From assembly GCF_037977055.1 (NCBI RefSeq), contig NZ_CP150274.1, positions 6,820,001 through 6,884,000 of the forward strand: a DNA stretch of 64,000 bases. The letters run 5' to 3'. The stretch comes from Paenibacillus sp. FSL K6-1096 (GTDB lineage Bacteria > Bacillota > Bacilli > Paenibacillales > Paenibacillaceae). How positions within the stretch are numbered: position 1 is the first letter of the stretch; every line of letters starts with the position of its first letter. Below the pieces are notes generated by a model. That model was not told the DNA's origin. It made no database searches and worked only from the letters and a program-made list of their open reading frames with translations. Positions 33,308-41,517 of this stretch are shown piece after piece. Position numbers and translations under genes: made by a program.

Positions 33308-34144
33308 TTGATTATCGAGAAGATTTTCAATAACAATGCCATAATTGCCAAGGATTCCGGCAGCGATGAGCTGGTGGTGATGGGACGCGGCATCGGGTTC
33401 AAGAAAAGCCCGGGTGATCCGGTGGATGTGTCCCTGATTGAGAAGACTTTTGTCTTGAAGCACAATGAGGCGTCGGAACGGTTCAAGGCGCTGATGGCAG
33501 ATGCGCCTGCCGAATATGTAGCCTTGAGCTACGATATTATCGAATATGCCAAGCAAACTCTGAAGGCACGGCTAAGCGATTACATCTATGTGACCCTGAC
33601 GGACCATTTGACCCATGCGCTAAGGCTGCATGACCAGGGCATCCGCAACGAGAATCCGCTCCTCTGGGAGATTCAGCGCTGTTATCCCAAGGAGTATGCG
33701 GCCGGGAAGCACGCTATGGTAATGATTGAGCAGTACACCCGCATCCGCCTGCCGGAGGATGAAGCCGGGAATATTGCACTGCATCTGATCAATGCGCAAA
33801 TGAACAGCTCAGGGAACAAGATTGCCGACCTTACCAGGCAGACGCAGCAGATCGATGACATTCTAAATATTGTGAAATATTCATATAACAACGAGATTGA
33901 TGAGAAGACTGTGAGCTATGAACGCTTCATCACCCATCTGCGGTATTTCTTTCAGCGGTCGCGTAATCAAGAGCCGGTGGAGCAGGTGGATGATTTTCTG
34001 CTGAAGCAGGTGAAGGTGAAGTACAGGAAGGCGCATAGCTGTGTGCTGAAGATTGAGAAGTATCTGGGTGTGAAGCTCCGCGACGAGGAGATGCTGTACC
34101 TGACGATTCATATCCAGCGGGTGACGCAGCGGCAAACTGAATAG
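33308..34144 (+). CDS. licT: BglG/LicT family transcription antiterminator
   Basis: A 278-residue RNA-binding regulator, the length of Bacillus LicT (277). Residues 1-56 are the co-antiterminator domain (IIEKIFNNNAIIAKDSGSDE, VVMGRGIGF). Two PTS regulation domains follow at about 65-170 and 175-278, with phosphorylatable His residues in TLTDHLTHAL and IALHLINAQ. Phosphorylation by HPr and EII-Bgl sets its activity. The TTG at 33308 is chosen because GAAGGAGG is 8 nt upstream and family members begin at MIIEKI; the in-frame ATG at 33278 has no ribosome site. RAT sites lie before licT and before bglP. Confidence 0.95.
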   Translation: MIIEKIFNNNAIIAKDSGSDELVVMGRGIGFKKSPGDPVDVSLIEKTFVLKHNEASERFKALMADAPAEYVALSYDIIEYAKQTLKARLSDYIYVTLTDHLTHALRLHDQGIRNENPLLWEIQRCYPKEYAAGKHAMVMIEQYTRIRLPEDEAGNIALHLINAQMNSSGNKIADLTRQTQQIDDILNIVKYSYNNEIDEKTVSYERFITHLRYFFQRSRNQEPVEQVDDFLLKQVKVKYRKAHSCVLKIEKYLGVKLRDEEMLYLTIHIQRVTQRQTE

Positions 34145-34155
34145 ATTTCCATTTT

Positions 34156-34223
34156 GGATTGTTACTGGTCATGCAGGCGAAACCAAATCAGGCAGAAAGC
34201 TGCCGGCTTTGGTTTCGTCTTTT
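34156..34223 (+). promoter_or_regulatory. second RAT antiterminator and terminator, before bglP
   Basis: A RAT beginning GGATTGTTACTGGTCATGC overlaps the left arm of a terminator, GGCGAAACCAAA (34176-34187) with TTTGGTTTCGTC (34208-34219), with an internal GGCA/TGCC stem and a T tail. It gives LicT control of bglP and bglA independently of licT. Confidence 0.92.
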
Positions 34224-34255
34224 TGTTCATTCATTAAGAATGGGGAGGGCTTATC

Positions 34256-36154
34256 GTGAAATATGAGGCATTGTCCAAAGAGATTATCAAGCAGGTCGGA
34301 GGCAAAGAGAATATCAACGGACTCACCCACTGTATCACCCGCCTGCGCTTCAAGCTGAAGAATGAGAGCCTGGCGAATACGGAGGTGCTCAAGAATATGG
34401 ACGGCATCGTTACCGTCATTCAGAGCGGCGGCCAGTACCAGGTCGTAATCGGCAATCATGTCCCGGAGGTCTATGCCCAGGTGATGGCGGCAGGCGGCTT
34501 GCAGGATGGCGGGGCGGAGGAGGCCTCCAGTGAGCGGATGAGTCTGTTCAACCGGTTCATTGATATTATCTCCGGGGTTTTCTCGCCAACCCTCGGCGTA
34601 CTGGCCGCGACCGGGATGATTAAGGGCTTCACCGCCCTGTTCCTGACGCTTGGACTGTTTACGAAGACTTCGGGCACGTATGAGATTCTGAATGCGCTCG
34701 GGGACTGCCTGTTTTATTTCTTCCCGGTTTTCCTGGGTTATACGTCGGCCAAAAAATTCGGCTCGAATATCTTCATCGGTATGGCCATTGGCGCAACACT
34801 GGTGTATCCGTCCTTCAGCAGCATTACGGCGGGCGGGGAGCCGCTGTATACACTTTTTAGCGGGACGATCTTTGAATCTCCGGTGTACATCACCTTCCTG
34901 GGGATTCCGGTTATCCTGATGACCTACACCTCAAGCGTCATTCCGATTATTATCTCGACCTACATCGGCTCCAAGCTGGAGGGCTTCTTCAAAAAAGTCA
35001 TCCCCAGCGTAGTCCGCACCTTCCTTGTTCCGTTCTTTACGCTGCTGGTCACCGTGCCGCTGGCACTGATTGCCATTGGTCCCGTCTCCACCTGGGCCGG
35101 ACAGCTGCTGGGGCAGGGAACCTTGTTCCTTTACAACTTAAGCCCCGTCATTGAAGGATTGCTGGTGGGCGCGTTCTGGCAGGTCTTCGTGATCTTCGGG
35201 CTGCATTGGGGTCTGGTGCCGATTGCGATCAATAACATGGCTGTGCTGAAGTCTGATCCGATCCTGGCAGCTTCGTTCGGGGCTTCTTTTGCCCAGACCG
35301 GTGCGGTTCTCGCCATTCTGCTGCGGACGAAGAACGTCAAGCTCAAGTCTTTGTCGGTTCCGGCGATCATCTCCGGTATCTTCGGGGTAACCGAGCCTGC
35401 CATCTACGGGGTTACGCTGCCGCGCAAGAAGCCATTCGTATTAAGCTGTATCGCTGCGGCGGTCGGCGGCGGGATTGTTGGTCTGATGGGCACCAAAGGC
35501 TATATCCTCGGCGGCCTCGGCATCTTCGGGATTCCCAGCTATATCAGCCCGGAGGGGATGGATAAAGGCTTTTACGGTGCGATCGCAGCGATTGTCATCA
35601 GCTTCATCCTCGGCTTCCTGCTCGTCTTCTTCTCCGGCTTCAAGGATGAGGAAACGGCAGAGAAGCGCAGTACAGAGACGCCGCGCGGGAACCTGGTGAA
35701 GCAGGAGACAGTGGCAAGTCCCTTGAAGGGGCAGGTCAGAGCGCTGTCCGAGCTGACAGATGAAGCATTCTCTACAGGGGCAATGGGTAAGGGGATAGCG
35801 ATTGAACCGCTCGAAGGCAAGGTCTACTCTCCGGTAGACGGGGTACTGACCACCTTGTTCGCCTCCGGCCATGCTATCGGGATTACCAGCAGCAACGGGG
35901 TCGATATTCTGATCCACGTCGGGAAGGATACGGTCAAGCTGAAGGGCAAATATTTCACCCCCAGAGCCAAGCAGGGCGACACCGTCACCAAAGGCCAGCT
36001 TCTGATGGAATTCGATGCCGCAGCGATCAGAGAGGCGGGCTACACGCTGACCACACCTGTCATTATCTCCAACTCCGGTGATGTCCTGGATGTCATTGAG
36101 ACTGATCAGAAGAACATTGATTACCGGGAAAAGCTGCTGACCGTCATGATCTAA
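34256..36154 (+). CDS. bglP: PTS beta-glucoside transporter, EIIBCA
   Basis: A 632-residue permease that imports and phosphorylates beta-glucosides such as salicin or arbutin. Domains in order are EIIB (1-85, phospho-Cys26 in THCITRLRF), EIIC (100-450, about ten helices) and EIIA (500-632, His539 and phospho-His554 in DILIHVG). Full length for the BglP family. GTG start at 34256 follows GGGGAGGG. It lies between licT and the phospho-beta-glucosidase gene and is controlled by the RAT at 34156. It should also phosphorylate LicT when substrate is absent. Confidence 0.96.
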   Translation: MKYEALSKEIIKQVGGKENINGLTHCITRLRFKLKNESLANTEVLKNMDGIVTVIQSGGQYQVVIGNHVPEVYAQVMAAGGLQDGGAEEASSERMSLFNRFIDIISGVFSPTLGVLAATGMIKGFTALFLTLGLFTKTSGTYEILNALGDCLFYFFPVFLGYTSAKKFGSNIFIGMAIGATLVYPSFSSITAGGEPLYTLFSGTIFESPVYITFLGIPVILMTYTSSVIPIIISTYIGSKLEGFFKKVIPSVVRTFLVPFFTLLVTVPLALIAIGPVSTWAGQLLGQGTLFLYNLSPVIEGLLVGAFWQVFVIFGLHWGLVPIAINNMAVLKSDPILAASFGASFAQTGAVLAILLRTKNVKLKSLSVPAIISGIFGVTEPAIYGVTLPRKKPFVLSCIAAAVGGGIVGLMGTKGYILGGLGIFGIPSYISPEGMDKGFYGAIAAIVISFILGFLLVFFSGFKDEETAEKRSTETPRGNLVKQETVASPLKGQVRALSELTDEAFSTGAMGKGIAIEPLEGKVYSPVDGVLTTLFASGHAIGITSSNGVDILIHVGKDTVKLKGKYFTPRAKQGDTVTKGQLLMEFDAAAIREAGYTLTTPVIISNSGDVLDVIETDQKNIDYREKLLTVMI

Positions 36155-36190
36155 CCTGTTGCTGTTAACCAATCATAAGGAGGAATAAGT

Positions 36191-37648
36191 ATGAACGAGA
36201 AATTTAGAACATTTCCAGAGGGCTTCCTGTGGGGCGGCGCGACAGCGGCCAATCAGCTGGAAGGGGGCTACAATGCGGGCGGCAAAGGACTAAGCACAGC
36301 GGATATGATGACCGCCGGAACCCATACCGTATCACGCCGAATCACGCCGGTGCTTGAAGCCGGGGCGCATTATCCAAGCCATGAAGCGATAGACTTTTAT
36401 CACCGGTATGAAGAGGATATCGCGCTGTTTGCCGAAATGGGCTTCAAGGTGTTCCGTATGTCGGTCGCCTGGTCCCGGATTTTTCCGAACGGGGATGATG
36501 CGGAGCCGAACGAAGAGGGGCTGAAGTTCTATGACCGCGTCTTCGCCGAGCTGCGCAAGCACGGCATTGAGCCGCTGGTGACGATCTCCCATTATGAAGC
36601 CCCTTACCATCTGGCTGAAGCCTACAACGGATGGGCGGACCGCAGAACGATAGACTTTTATGTGCGGTATTGTGAGGTCCTTTTCAACCGCTATAAAGAT
36701 ACCGTGAAGTACTGGCTGACCTTCAATGAGATTAATATCCTGACCATGCCGTTTGGAACCTTCATGGCCGGAGCAATGATGCCGCAGGGCAATACGGAGC
36801 TGACTGGATCAGGGATGGTTGACAATGAGCAGTTAAGATATCAGGCGCTGCACCACCAGTTCGTTGCCAGTGCGAGAGCCGTGAAGCTGGGGCATGAGAT
36901 CAACCCGGATTTCAAGATCGGCTGCATGATTGCCTACATGTGCTCTTATCCGCTGACCTGCAATCCCGAGGATGTGCTGTTGGCCCAGCAGAAGGATAAT
37001 CTCAGCAATTTCCTCTGCTCGGATGTTCAGGTCCGCGGGGCTTATCCGGGCTTCGCCTACAGATACTTCAGGGAGAACCGGATTGAGCTGCAGATGGAGG
37101 AAGGTGACGCGCAGATTCTTAAGGAAGGCTGTGTGGACTTCTACACCTGCAGTTACTATTCCTCCACCTGCGTGAGTGCCAGCCCGGACCAGGAGAAGAT
37201 CGGCGGCAACATGTCGCTGGGCCTGAAGAACCCCTATCTGCAGGCCAGCGCCTGGGAATGGCAGATTGACCCGCAGGGCCTGCGGTGGTCGCTGAATAAC
37301 ATCTACAACCGTTACGGCATCCCGGTGATGGTTGTAGAGAATGGACTGGGCGCAGTGGATACGGTGGAGGCCGATGGTTCGGTCAAAGACAGCTACCGGA
37401 TCGATTATCTGCGGGAGCACATCCGGGCCATGGGCGAGGCGCTGGAGGACGGCGTGGACCTGATCGGCTACACCCCGTGGGGCTGTATCGATCTGGTCAG
37501 TGCCGGAACCGGGGAGATGAAGAAGCGCTACGGCTTCATTTACGTGGATAAGGACAATGAAGGCAAGGGGACGCTGGACCGATCGCGGAAGGACAGCTTT
37601 TACTGGTATCAGCGGGTGATCGGCAGCAACGGGACTTTGCTGGATTAA
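36191..37648 (+). CDS. bglA: 6-phospho-beta-glucosidase, GH1
   Basis: A 485-residue cytoplasmic glycoside hydrolase family 1 enzyme that splits phosphorylated beta-glucosides delivered by BglP. The acid/base is Glu180 in LTFNEIN, and the nucleophile is Glu383 in VVENGLG. The N-terminal GH1 signature is FLWGGATAANQLEG. The C-terminal KKRYGFIYVD segment, with a basic pair before it, fits phospho-substrate recognition. Length matches BglA/BglH (470-480). AAGGAGGAA precedes the ATG at 36191, 36 bp after bglP. No terminator is obvious directly after the stop. Confidence 0.96.
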   Translation: MNEKFRTFPEGFLWGGATAANQLEGGYNAGGKGLSTADMMTAGTHTVSRRITPVLEAGAHYPSHEAIDFYHRYEEDIALFAEMGFKVFRMSVAWSRIFPNGDDAEPNEEGLKFYDRVFAELRKHGIEPLVTISHYEAPYHLAEAYNGWADRRTIDFYVRYCEVLFNRYKDTVKYWLTFNEINILTMPFGTFMAGAMMPQGNTELTGSGMVDNEQLRYQALHHQFVASARAVKLGHEINPDFKIGCMIAYMCSYPLTCNPEDVLLAQQKDNLSNFLCSDVQVRGAYPGFAYRYFRENRIELQMEEGDAQILKEGCVDFYTCSYYSSTCVSASPDQEKIGGNMSLGLKNPYLQASAWEWQIDPQGLRWSLNNIYNRYGIPVMVVENGLGAVDTVEADGSVKDSYRIDYLREHIRAMGEALEDGVDLIGYTPWGCIDLVSAGTGEMKKRYGFIYVDKDNEGKGTLDRSRKDSFYWYQRVIGSNGTLLD

Positions 37649-37751
37649 TTAAGGGAGTGGCGTCGGCTCTATTTTTAAATGGTGAGTGCTGGTTCAATTC
37701 GGAACCTCTGGCGGTAAAAGGATTATAAAAAACCGTTAAAGGGGAATTCCT

Positions 37752-38075
37752 ATGATCATCAAAGGGATCGAGAACATGGACGGCGGAAACATCATGAGCC
37801 AGATCCAGCAAGGCGGCAAATTCGTCATTTACACCTACTGCTTCTCTATTATTCTGGTAACCTTCAGACGAAGCTCCAACATTTATTTTATCCGGGCCGG
37901 TGAGGGTTCCGTGAAAAAAGGGCTGAAATACACCTTGCTTACGCTGCTGCTGGGCTGGTGGGGAATTCCCTGGGGACCGATCTATTCCATCGGCGGACTT
38001 ATCACTAACTTCAGAGGAGGCAAAGATATCACAAATGAAGTATTAGCCTCCCTGTCGGGCCAACAGGCGCAATAA
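37752..38075 (+). CDS. small membrane protein of unknown function
   Basis: A 107-residue protein with two predicted membrane stretches, near residues 25-42 (FVIYTYCFSIILVTF) and 60-85 (LKYTLLTLLLGWWGIPWGPI). The conserved-looking GWWGIPWGPIYSIGG motif is shared by small uncharacterised proteins of Bacillales. ATG at 37752 follows AAAGGGG. It is about 100 bp after bglA and may be read from that operon, but its content gives no link to sugar use. Confidence 0.7.
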   Translation: MIIKGIENMDGGNIMSQIQQGGKFVIYTYCFSIILVTFRRSSNIYFIRAGEGSVKKGLKYTLLTLLLGWWGIPWGPIYSIGGLITNFRGGKDITNEVLASLSGQQAQ

Positions 38076-38157
38076 CCGCTTAATTATCTATAGCACCTTA
38101 TAATATGTTATAATGAATGTCTTATTGCATATTATGAAGAATTGAGGTCGCTATAGG

Positions 38158-38457
38158 ATGAAAGTGAAAATTAACCGTAATGCCGCCAAGGTATTGAAAG
38201 AGATGCTGAATAGCCCGGAGGCGGAAGGCAAGAAGATCCGCGTTGTCATCACCCAGAATCACGGAGACCACGGACACTATGATGTCGCTCTCGACACACC
38301 GACAGAGCACGATGAAGTGGTCGCTACCGATAAGGATATCGAGGTTCTGCTCGATACGCGCGAGCCGCTGCTGGACGGCGTATGGATTCAGTATTTCTAT
38401 GTGCCGCAGGAAGGCTTCTTCATCACGAACCCGTCTACCGGATTCCTGGAGAAATAA
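38158..38457 (+). CDS. HesB/YneR-like protein without cluster cysteines
   Basis: A 99-residue protein with the A-type iron-sulfur carrier fold (HesB/IscA-like; MKVKINRNAAKVLKEML, then GVWIQYFYVPQEGFFITNP). It contains no cysteine at all, so it cannot hold an iron-sulfur cluster in the way IscA does. Similar Cys-less proteins (YneR type) occur in Bacillales with unknown role. ATG at 38158 follows a weak site (GAGGTCGC). The stretch downstream to 38663 holds a terminator only. Confidence 0.75.
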   Translation: MKVKINRNAAKVLKEMLNSPEAEGKKIRVVITQNHGDHGHYDVALDTPTEHDEVVATDKDIEVLLDTREPLLDGVWIQYFYVPQEGFFITNPSTGFLEK

Positions 38458-38487
38458 GCAGCAGATAAGTATGATATGAGTTGCCGA

Positions 38488-38542
38488 AGGACGGCACTGT
38501 CTGATCAGCCAAGGGAGGCTGATTGGGATGGTGTCGTTTTTT
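38488..38542 (+). terminator. terminator after the HesB-like gene
   Basis: GATCAGCC (38503-38510) pairs with GGCTGATT (38517-38524), with weaker outer pairing GGCAC/GTGTC, then six T (38537-38542). Confidence 0.65.
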
Positions 38543-38663
38543 GTTGTTTGATTTTAGGGAGTGGATTTGAAGCGGGATAGCATATTTATATGCGAATGTA
38601 TGTTCCTTTTATCATATGTAATCCCAGTTTAATGGAATATAATTACATGCATGCATTCTATAC

Positions 38664-39566
38664 TTGACCTGGGAGGCGACAGAGATTTCTATACCGCATG
38701 ATGAAGCTTTTAAGAAGCTGCTGGAGACATTTTTTCAGGAATTCATTGAGCTGTTCTTTCCTGAGCTGGATGCTATGCTGGATTATAGTGAGACCCGGTT
38801 TCTGATGCAGGAATTGCTGGTGGACATTGTCGGCGAAGAGGCGCGTGAGCTGGATCTGCTGCTGGAAACCCGCTACAAAGGGCTGGACGGCTATATTCTG
38901 ATTCACCTGGAGCCGCAATCGTACAAGGATCATGAATTTCGCGAAAGAATGTTTATCTACTTCAGCCGTCTGTTCGAGCGCTACCGCAAAGATCATAAGC
39001 TGATTATCCCGATTGCGATTTTTACCTCGGATGAGGTAAGGGAGGAACAGGACACGCTGGAGATGTCCATCCCGGAACACAACATTCTGCGCTTCCAGTT
39101 TCTTAAGGTGGAGCTGCGCAAGCAGAACTGGCGGCGGTTCATCGATTCGGATAATGCGGTGGCTGCTGCGTTATTGGCGAAGATGGGGTATACTACAAGA
39201 GAAGCGAGAGAGGTGCGCCGGGAATTCCTGCGGATGTTCATGAAGCTGAGGGCACGGCTGGATCAGGGCAGATTGGCATTGATTATGTCAGTAGCGGACC
39301 TGTACTTCAAGCCGGACCGGGCACAGGACGAAGAGATTCTAAAAGAATTAATCGATCACTATCCGGAGGAGGAGGAAGCTATTATGGAATTGATGCCAGC
39401 TTGGAAGCGCTGGGGGTATGAAGAGGGGATTGCGGAAGGTATTGAGAAAGGCAAAGAAGAAGGCCAGGCGGAGATTATCCGCAAACTGCTGCTCCACGGA
39501 TTTTCTCCCGAGGCGGTATCCAAAGCCGTGGAACTGCCGCTGGATGAGATTAAGAAGCTGATGTGA
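38664..39566 (+). CDS. Rpn/PD-(D/E)XK nuclease family protein
   Basis: A 293- to 300-residue protein of the recombination-promoting nuclease/transposase-like family. The PD-(D/E)XK core is visible as VDIVGEEARELDLLLETR and YILIHLEPQSYKD; a charged tail (EEGIAEGIEKGKEEGQAE) is typical. The start is unusual: the only conventional codon is a TTG at 38664 without ribosome site, whereas GGGAGG (38671-38676) lies 8 nt before an ATT at 38685, just where family members usually begin (ISIPHDEAFKKLL). Translation probably starts at ATT or the start was lost. The outer frame is given here. Confidence 0.82.
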   Translation: MTWEATEISIPHDEAFKKLLETFFQEFIELFFPELDAMLDYSETRFLMQELLVDIVGEEARELDLLLETRYKGLDGYILIHLEPQSYKDHEFRERMFIYFSRLFERYRKDHKLIIPIAIFTSDEVREEQDTLEMSIPEHNILRFQFLKVELRKQNWRRFIDSDNAVAAALLAKMGYTTREAREVRREFLRMFMKLRARLDQGRLALIMSVADLYFKPDRAQDEEILKELIDHYPEEEEAIMELMPAWKRWGYEEGIAEGIEKGKEEGQAEIIRKLLLHGFSPEAVSKAVELPLDEIKKLM

Positions 39567-39576
39567 ATGTGAATAC

Positions 39577-39609
39577 AGACCCGGGCGGAGGTTGCCTTGG
39601 GTCTTTTTT
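39577..39609 (+). terminator. terminator after the Rpn gene
   Basis: AGACCC and GGGTCT with inner GGGC/GCC pairing, followed by six T. Confidence 0.85.
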
Positions 39610-39714
39610 AATGAGCGGCTAGCACAGGAAGATTATGTATTACCGCACTCAAAGTCGTTGCAAAAGTATGTATTATCGTTGATTGGCTGCATTAGCCGGA
39701 GCGGGATTTTTGAT

Positions 39715-39739
39715 TATACTGTTCTTGTAAGCGATTACA
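39715..39739 (+). promoter_or_regulatory. -10 element and consensus cre site of the solute-binding gene
   Basis: TATACT (39715-39720) is followed by TGTAAGCGATTACA (39726-39739), which fits the cre consensus TGWAANCGNTNWCA at every position. Placed at the transcription start, it predicts CcpA repression. The -35 (TTAGCC) is weak. Confidence 0.75.
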
Positions 39740-39764
39740 CACATATAGCTGGGGGGAAATGCTA

Positions 39765-41351
39765 GTGAATAAGAAAAAAGCAATGACACTGATGTCCAGT
39801 ATCCTGTTGATCTCTCTGCTTAGCGCTTGCGGAGGCGGTAACGGCAATGCCGGTGGAAACGCATCGGAGCCGAAGGCCTCATCCGCGGCAACGGAAGCAT
39901 CCAGAACCAATCAGCCGGCCGCAGATTCCGGCACTGTGGATACATCCCAGCCAGTTTCCCTGAAGATGATCTTCGTAGGCCCGAAGCCGGTCGATTATGA
40001 CCAGGTATTCGGAGAGATTAACAAGAAGCTGAAGGAGAAAATCAACGCAACGCTCGAAGCCGAGTTCCTGGACTGGTCGGACTGGGCGCAGAAATATCCG
40101 CTTAAGCTGGCGGCCAACGAGAATTTCGATATGATCTATGCGGCTAACTGGGCCGGCTATAACGATCAGGCGCTGAAGGGCGGCTTCCTTGAGCTGACCG
40201 ATGAGATGCTTCAGAAATACACACCGATGACCTGGAAAGCGATGCCGGAAGTAGGCTGGGGCCAGGCGAAGGTTAACGGCAAGCTCTATATGGTGCCCCA
40301 GAACCGCGGGGAGACCGTCGAGAAGCTGATTCTGTACCGCGAGGACCTGCGCAAGAAATACAATCTGCCGGAGATCAACAGCCCGGAATCCTATGCCAAC
40401 TACCTCAAGACCATTGCCGAGAAGGAGAAAGGGATCACGCCATTCGTGCCGGAGACCGGGGACTGGAAGCTGCATAACCTGGACCGCATCCTGCTGAAGC
40501 AGCAGACCGAATGGAACCTGTTCGACCTGGATCTGCCGATGGGCTTCAAGCTGGACGATCCGACGGGCAAGGTGTTCAACTTATATGAAACTCCTGAATT
40601 CAAGGAGCTTGTCTACTATTATAAAGATCTGGCGGACCACAACGCCTGGTCGAAGAGCGCACTGAACAGTAAACTGGACCATCAGCAGGAGTTCAAGGCA
40701 GGCAAGGCAGCCTCTATCACCCACAATCTGGGTACGCTTGGCGCCCTAATTACCGATATGCGTGAGAAGAACTCACCGTATGAGCTGGCTCTTGCTGATA
40801 TTAACCAGGGTAAGAAAAAATCGGTTGCCGTCTCTACACAGAACGGTGTAGCGATTCATTCCACCTCCAAGCACCCGGAACGTGCGCTGATGGCCATCGA
40901 TCTGCTGCAGAATGATAAAGAGCTGCATGATCTGATGATGAACGGCATTACGGCAGTGCATTATAATCCGGTCGGAGACGACAAATTCACTAACGCCGAG
41001 AAGAATGCCAACTACACCGGCTTCTCCAACTGGGGCTTCAACTCGCCGCTGAACCGGGATAATGCCTCCTTCCCGGCGGAAGCGACCACTCTGACCGACA
41101 AATGGGAGGGCGAGGTGTATCATTACCCGCTGGAGACCTTCGTCTTCGATAACAGCAAGGTGAAGACCGAAGTAGCCAACGTCGGAAATGTCATGCTGCA
41201 ATACGGCATTCCGCTGGAATACGGAACCGTGAAGGATGTAGATGCCGGGCTGGCCAAGCTCCAGCAGCAGGTTAAGGCTGCCGGTATCGATAAGATCATC
41301 GCAGAGGTGCAGCGGCAGATTGATGAATTCCTGGCGAAGTCAGGCCAATAG
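39765..41351 (+). CDS. extracellular solute-binding lipoprotein (carbohydrate type)
   Basis: A 528-residue binding protein. The signal peptide ends in lipobox LLSAC followed by a Gly/Ser/Ala-rich linker (GGGNGNAGGNASEPK), then a two-lobed family 1 binding fold (MIFVGPKPVDYDQVFGEINK, YAANWAGYNDQALKGGFLEL). The C-terminal region resembles the DUF3502-type end of LipO-like proteins. It would capture an oligosaccharide at the cell surface. No permease genes adjoin it. An ATG at 39759 is too close to the GGGGGG site; the GTG at 39765 is 8 nt away. The perfect cre upstream supports a sugar ligand. Confidence 0.9.
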   Translation: MNKKKAMTLMSSILLISLLSACGGGNGNAGGNASEPKASSAATEASRTNQPAADSGTVDTSQPVSLKMIFVGPKPVDYDQVFGEINKKLKEKINATLEAEFLDWSDWAQKYPLKLAANENFDMIYAANWAGYNDQALKGGFLELTDEMLQKYTPMTWKAMPEVGWGQAKVNGKLYMVPQNRGETVEKLILYREDLRKKYNLPEINSPESYANYLKTIAEKEKGITPFVPETGDWKLHNLDRILLKQQTEWNLFDLDLPMGFKLDDPTGKVFNLYETPEFKELVYYYKDLADHNAWSKSALNSKLDHQQEFKAGKAASITHNLGTLGALITDMREKNSPYELALADINQGKKKSVAVSTQNGVAIHSTSKHPERALMAIDLLQNDKELHDLMMNGITAVHYNPVGDDKFTNAEKNANYTGFSNWGFNSPLNRDNASFPAEATTLTDKWEGEVYHYPLETFVFDNSKVKTEVANVGNVMLQYGIPLEYGTVKDVDAGLAKLQQQVKAAGIDKIIAEVQRQIDEFLAKSGQ

Positions 41352-41368
41352 TATACAGGTTGACAGAC

Positions 41369-41403
41369 ATCAAGGCCCGCGTCGAATGGACGCGGGCCTT
41401 GAT
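41369..41403 (+). terminator. terminator after the solute-binding gene
   Basis: A perfect 15-bp stem (arms 41369-41383 and 41389-41403) with a GAATG loop. Confidence 0.8.
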
Positions 41404-41442
41404 ATGTTATGCAGGGCGGGAGTCGCTGAATCGGGCTATTAT

Positions 41443-41460
41443 TGAGAACGGTTATCAATT
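41443..41460 (+). promoter_or_regulatory. Fur box upstream of the AraC/siderophore-binding gene
   Basis: TGAGAACGGTTATCAATT resembles the Fur box core TGATAATNATTATCA and abuts TATAAT at 41460-41465. It predicts iron repression. Confidence 0.65.
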
Positions 41461-41517
41461 ATAATAGGGTTAACCGGATTAGAACTAAGCGGAATTGAAC
41501 ATAAATGGAGAGCTGAG

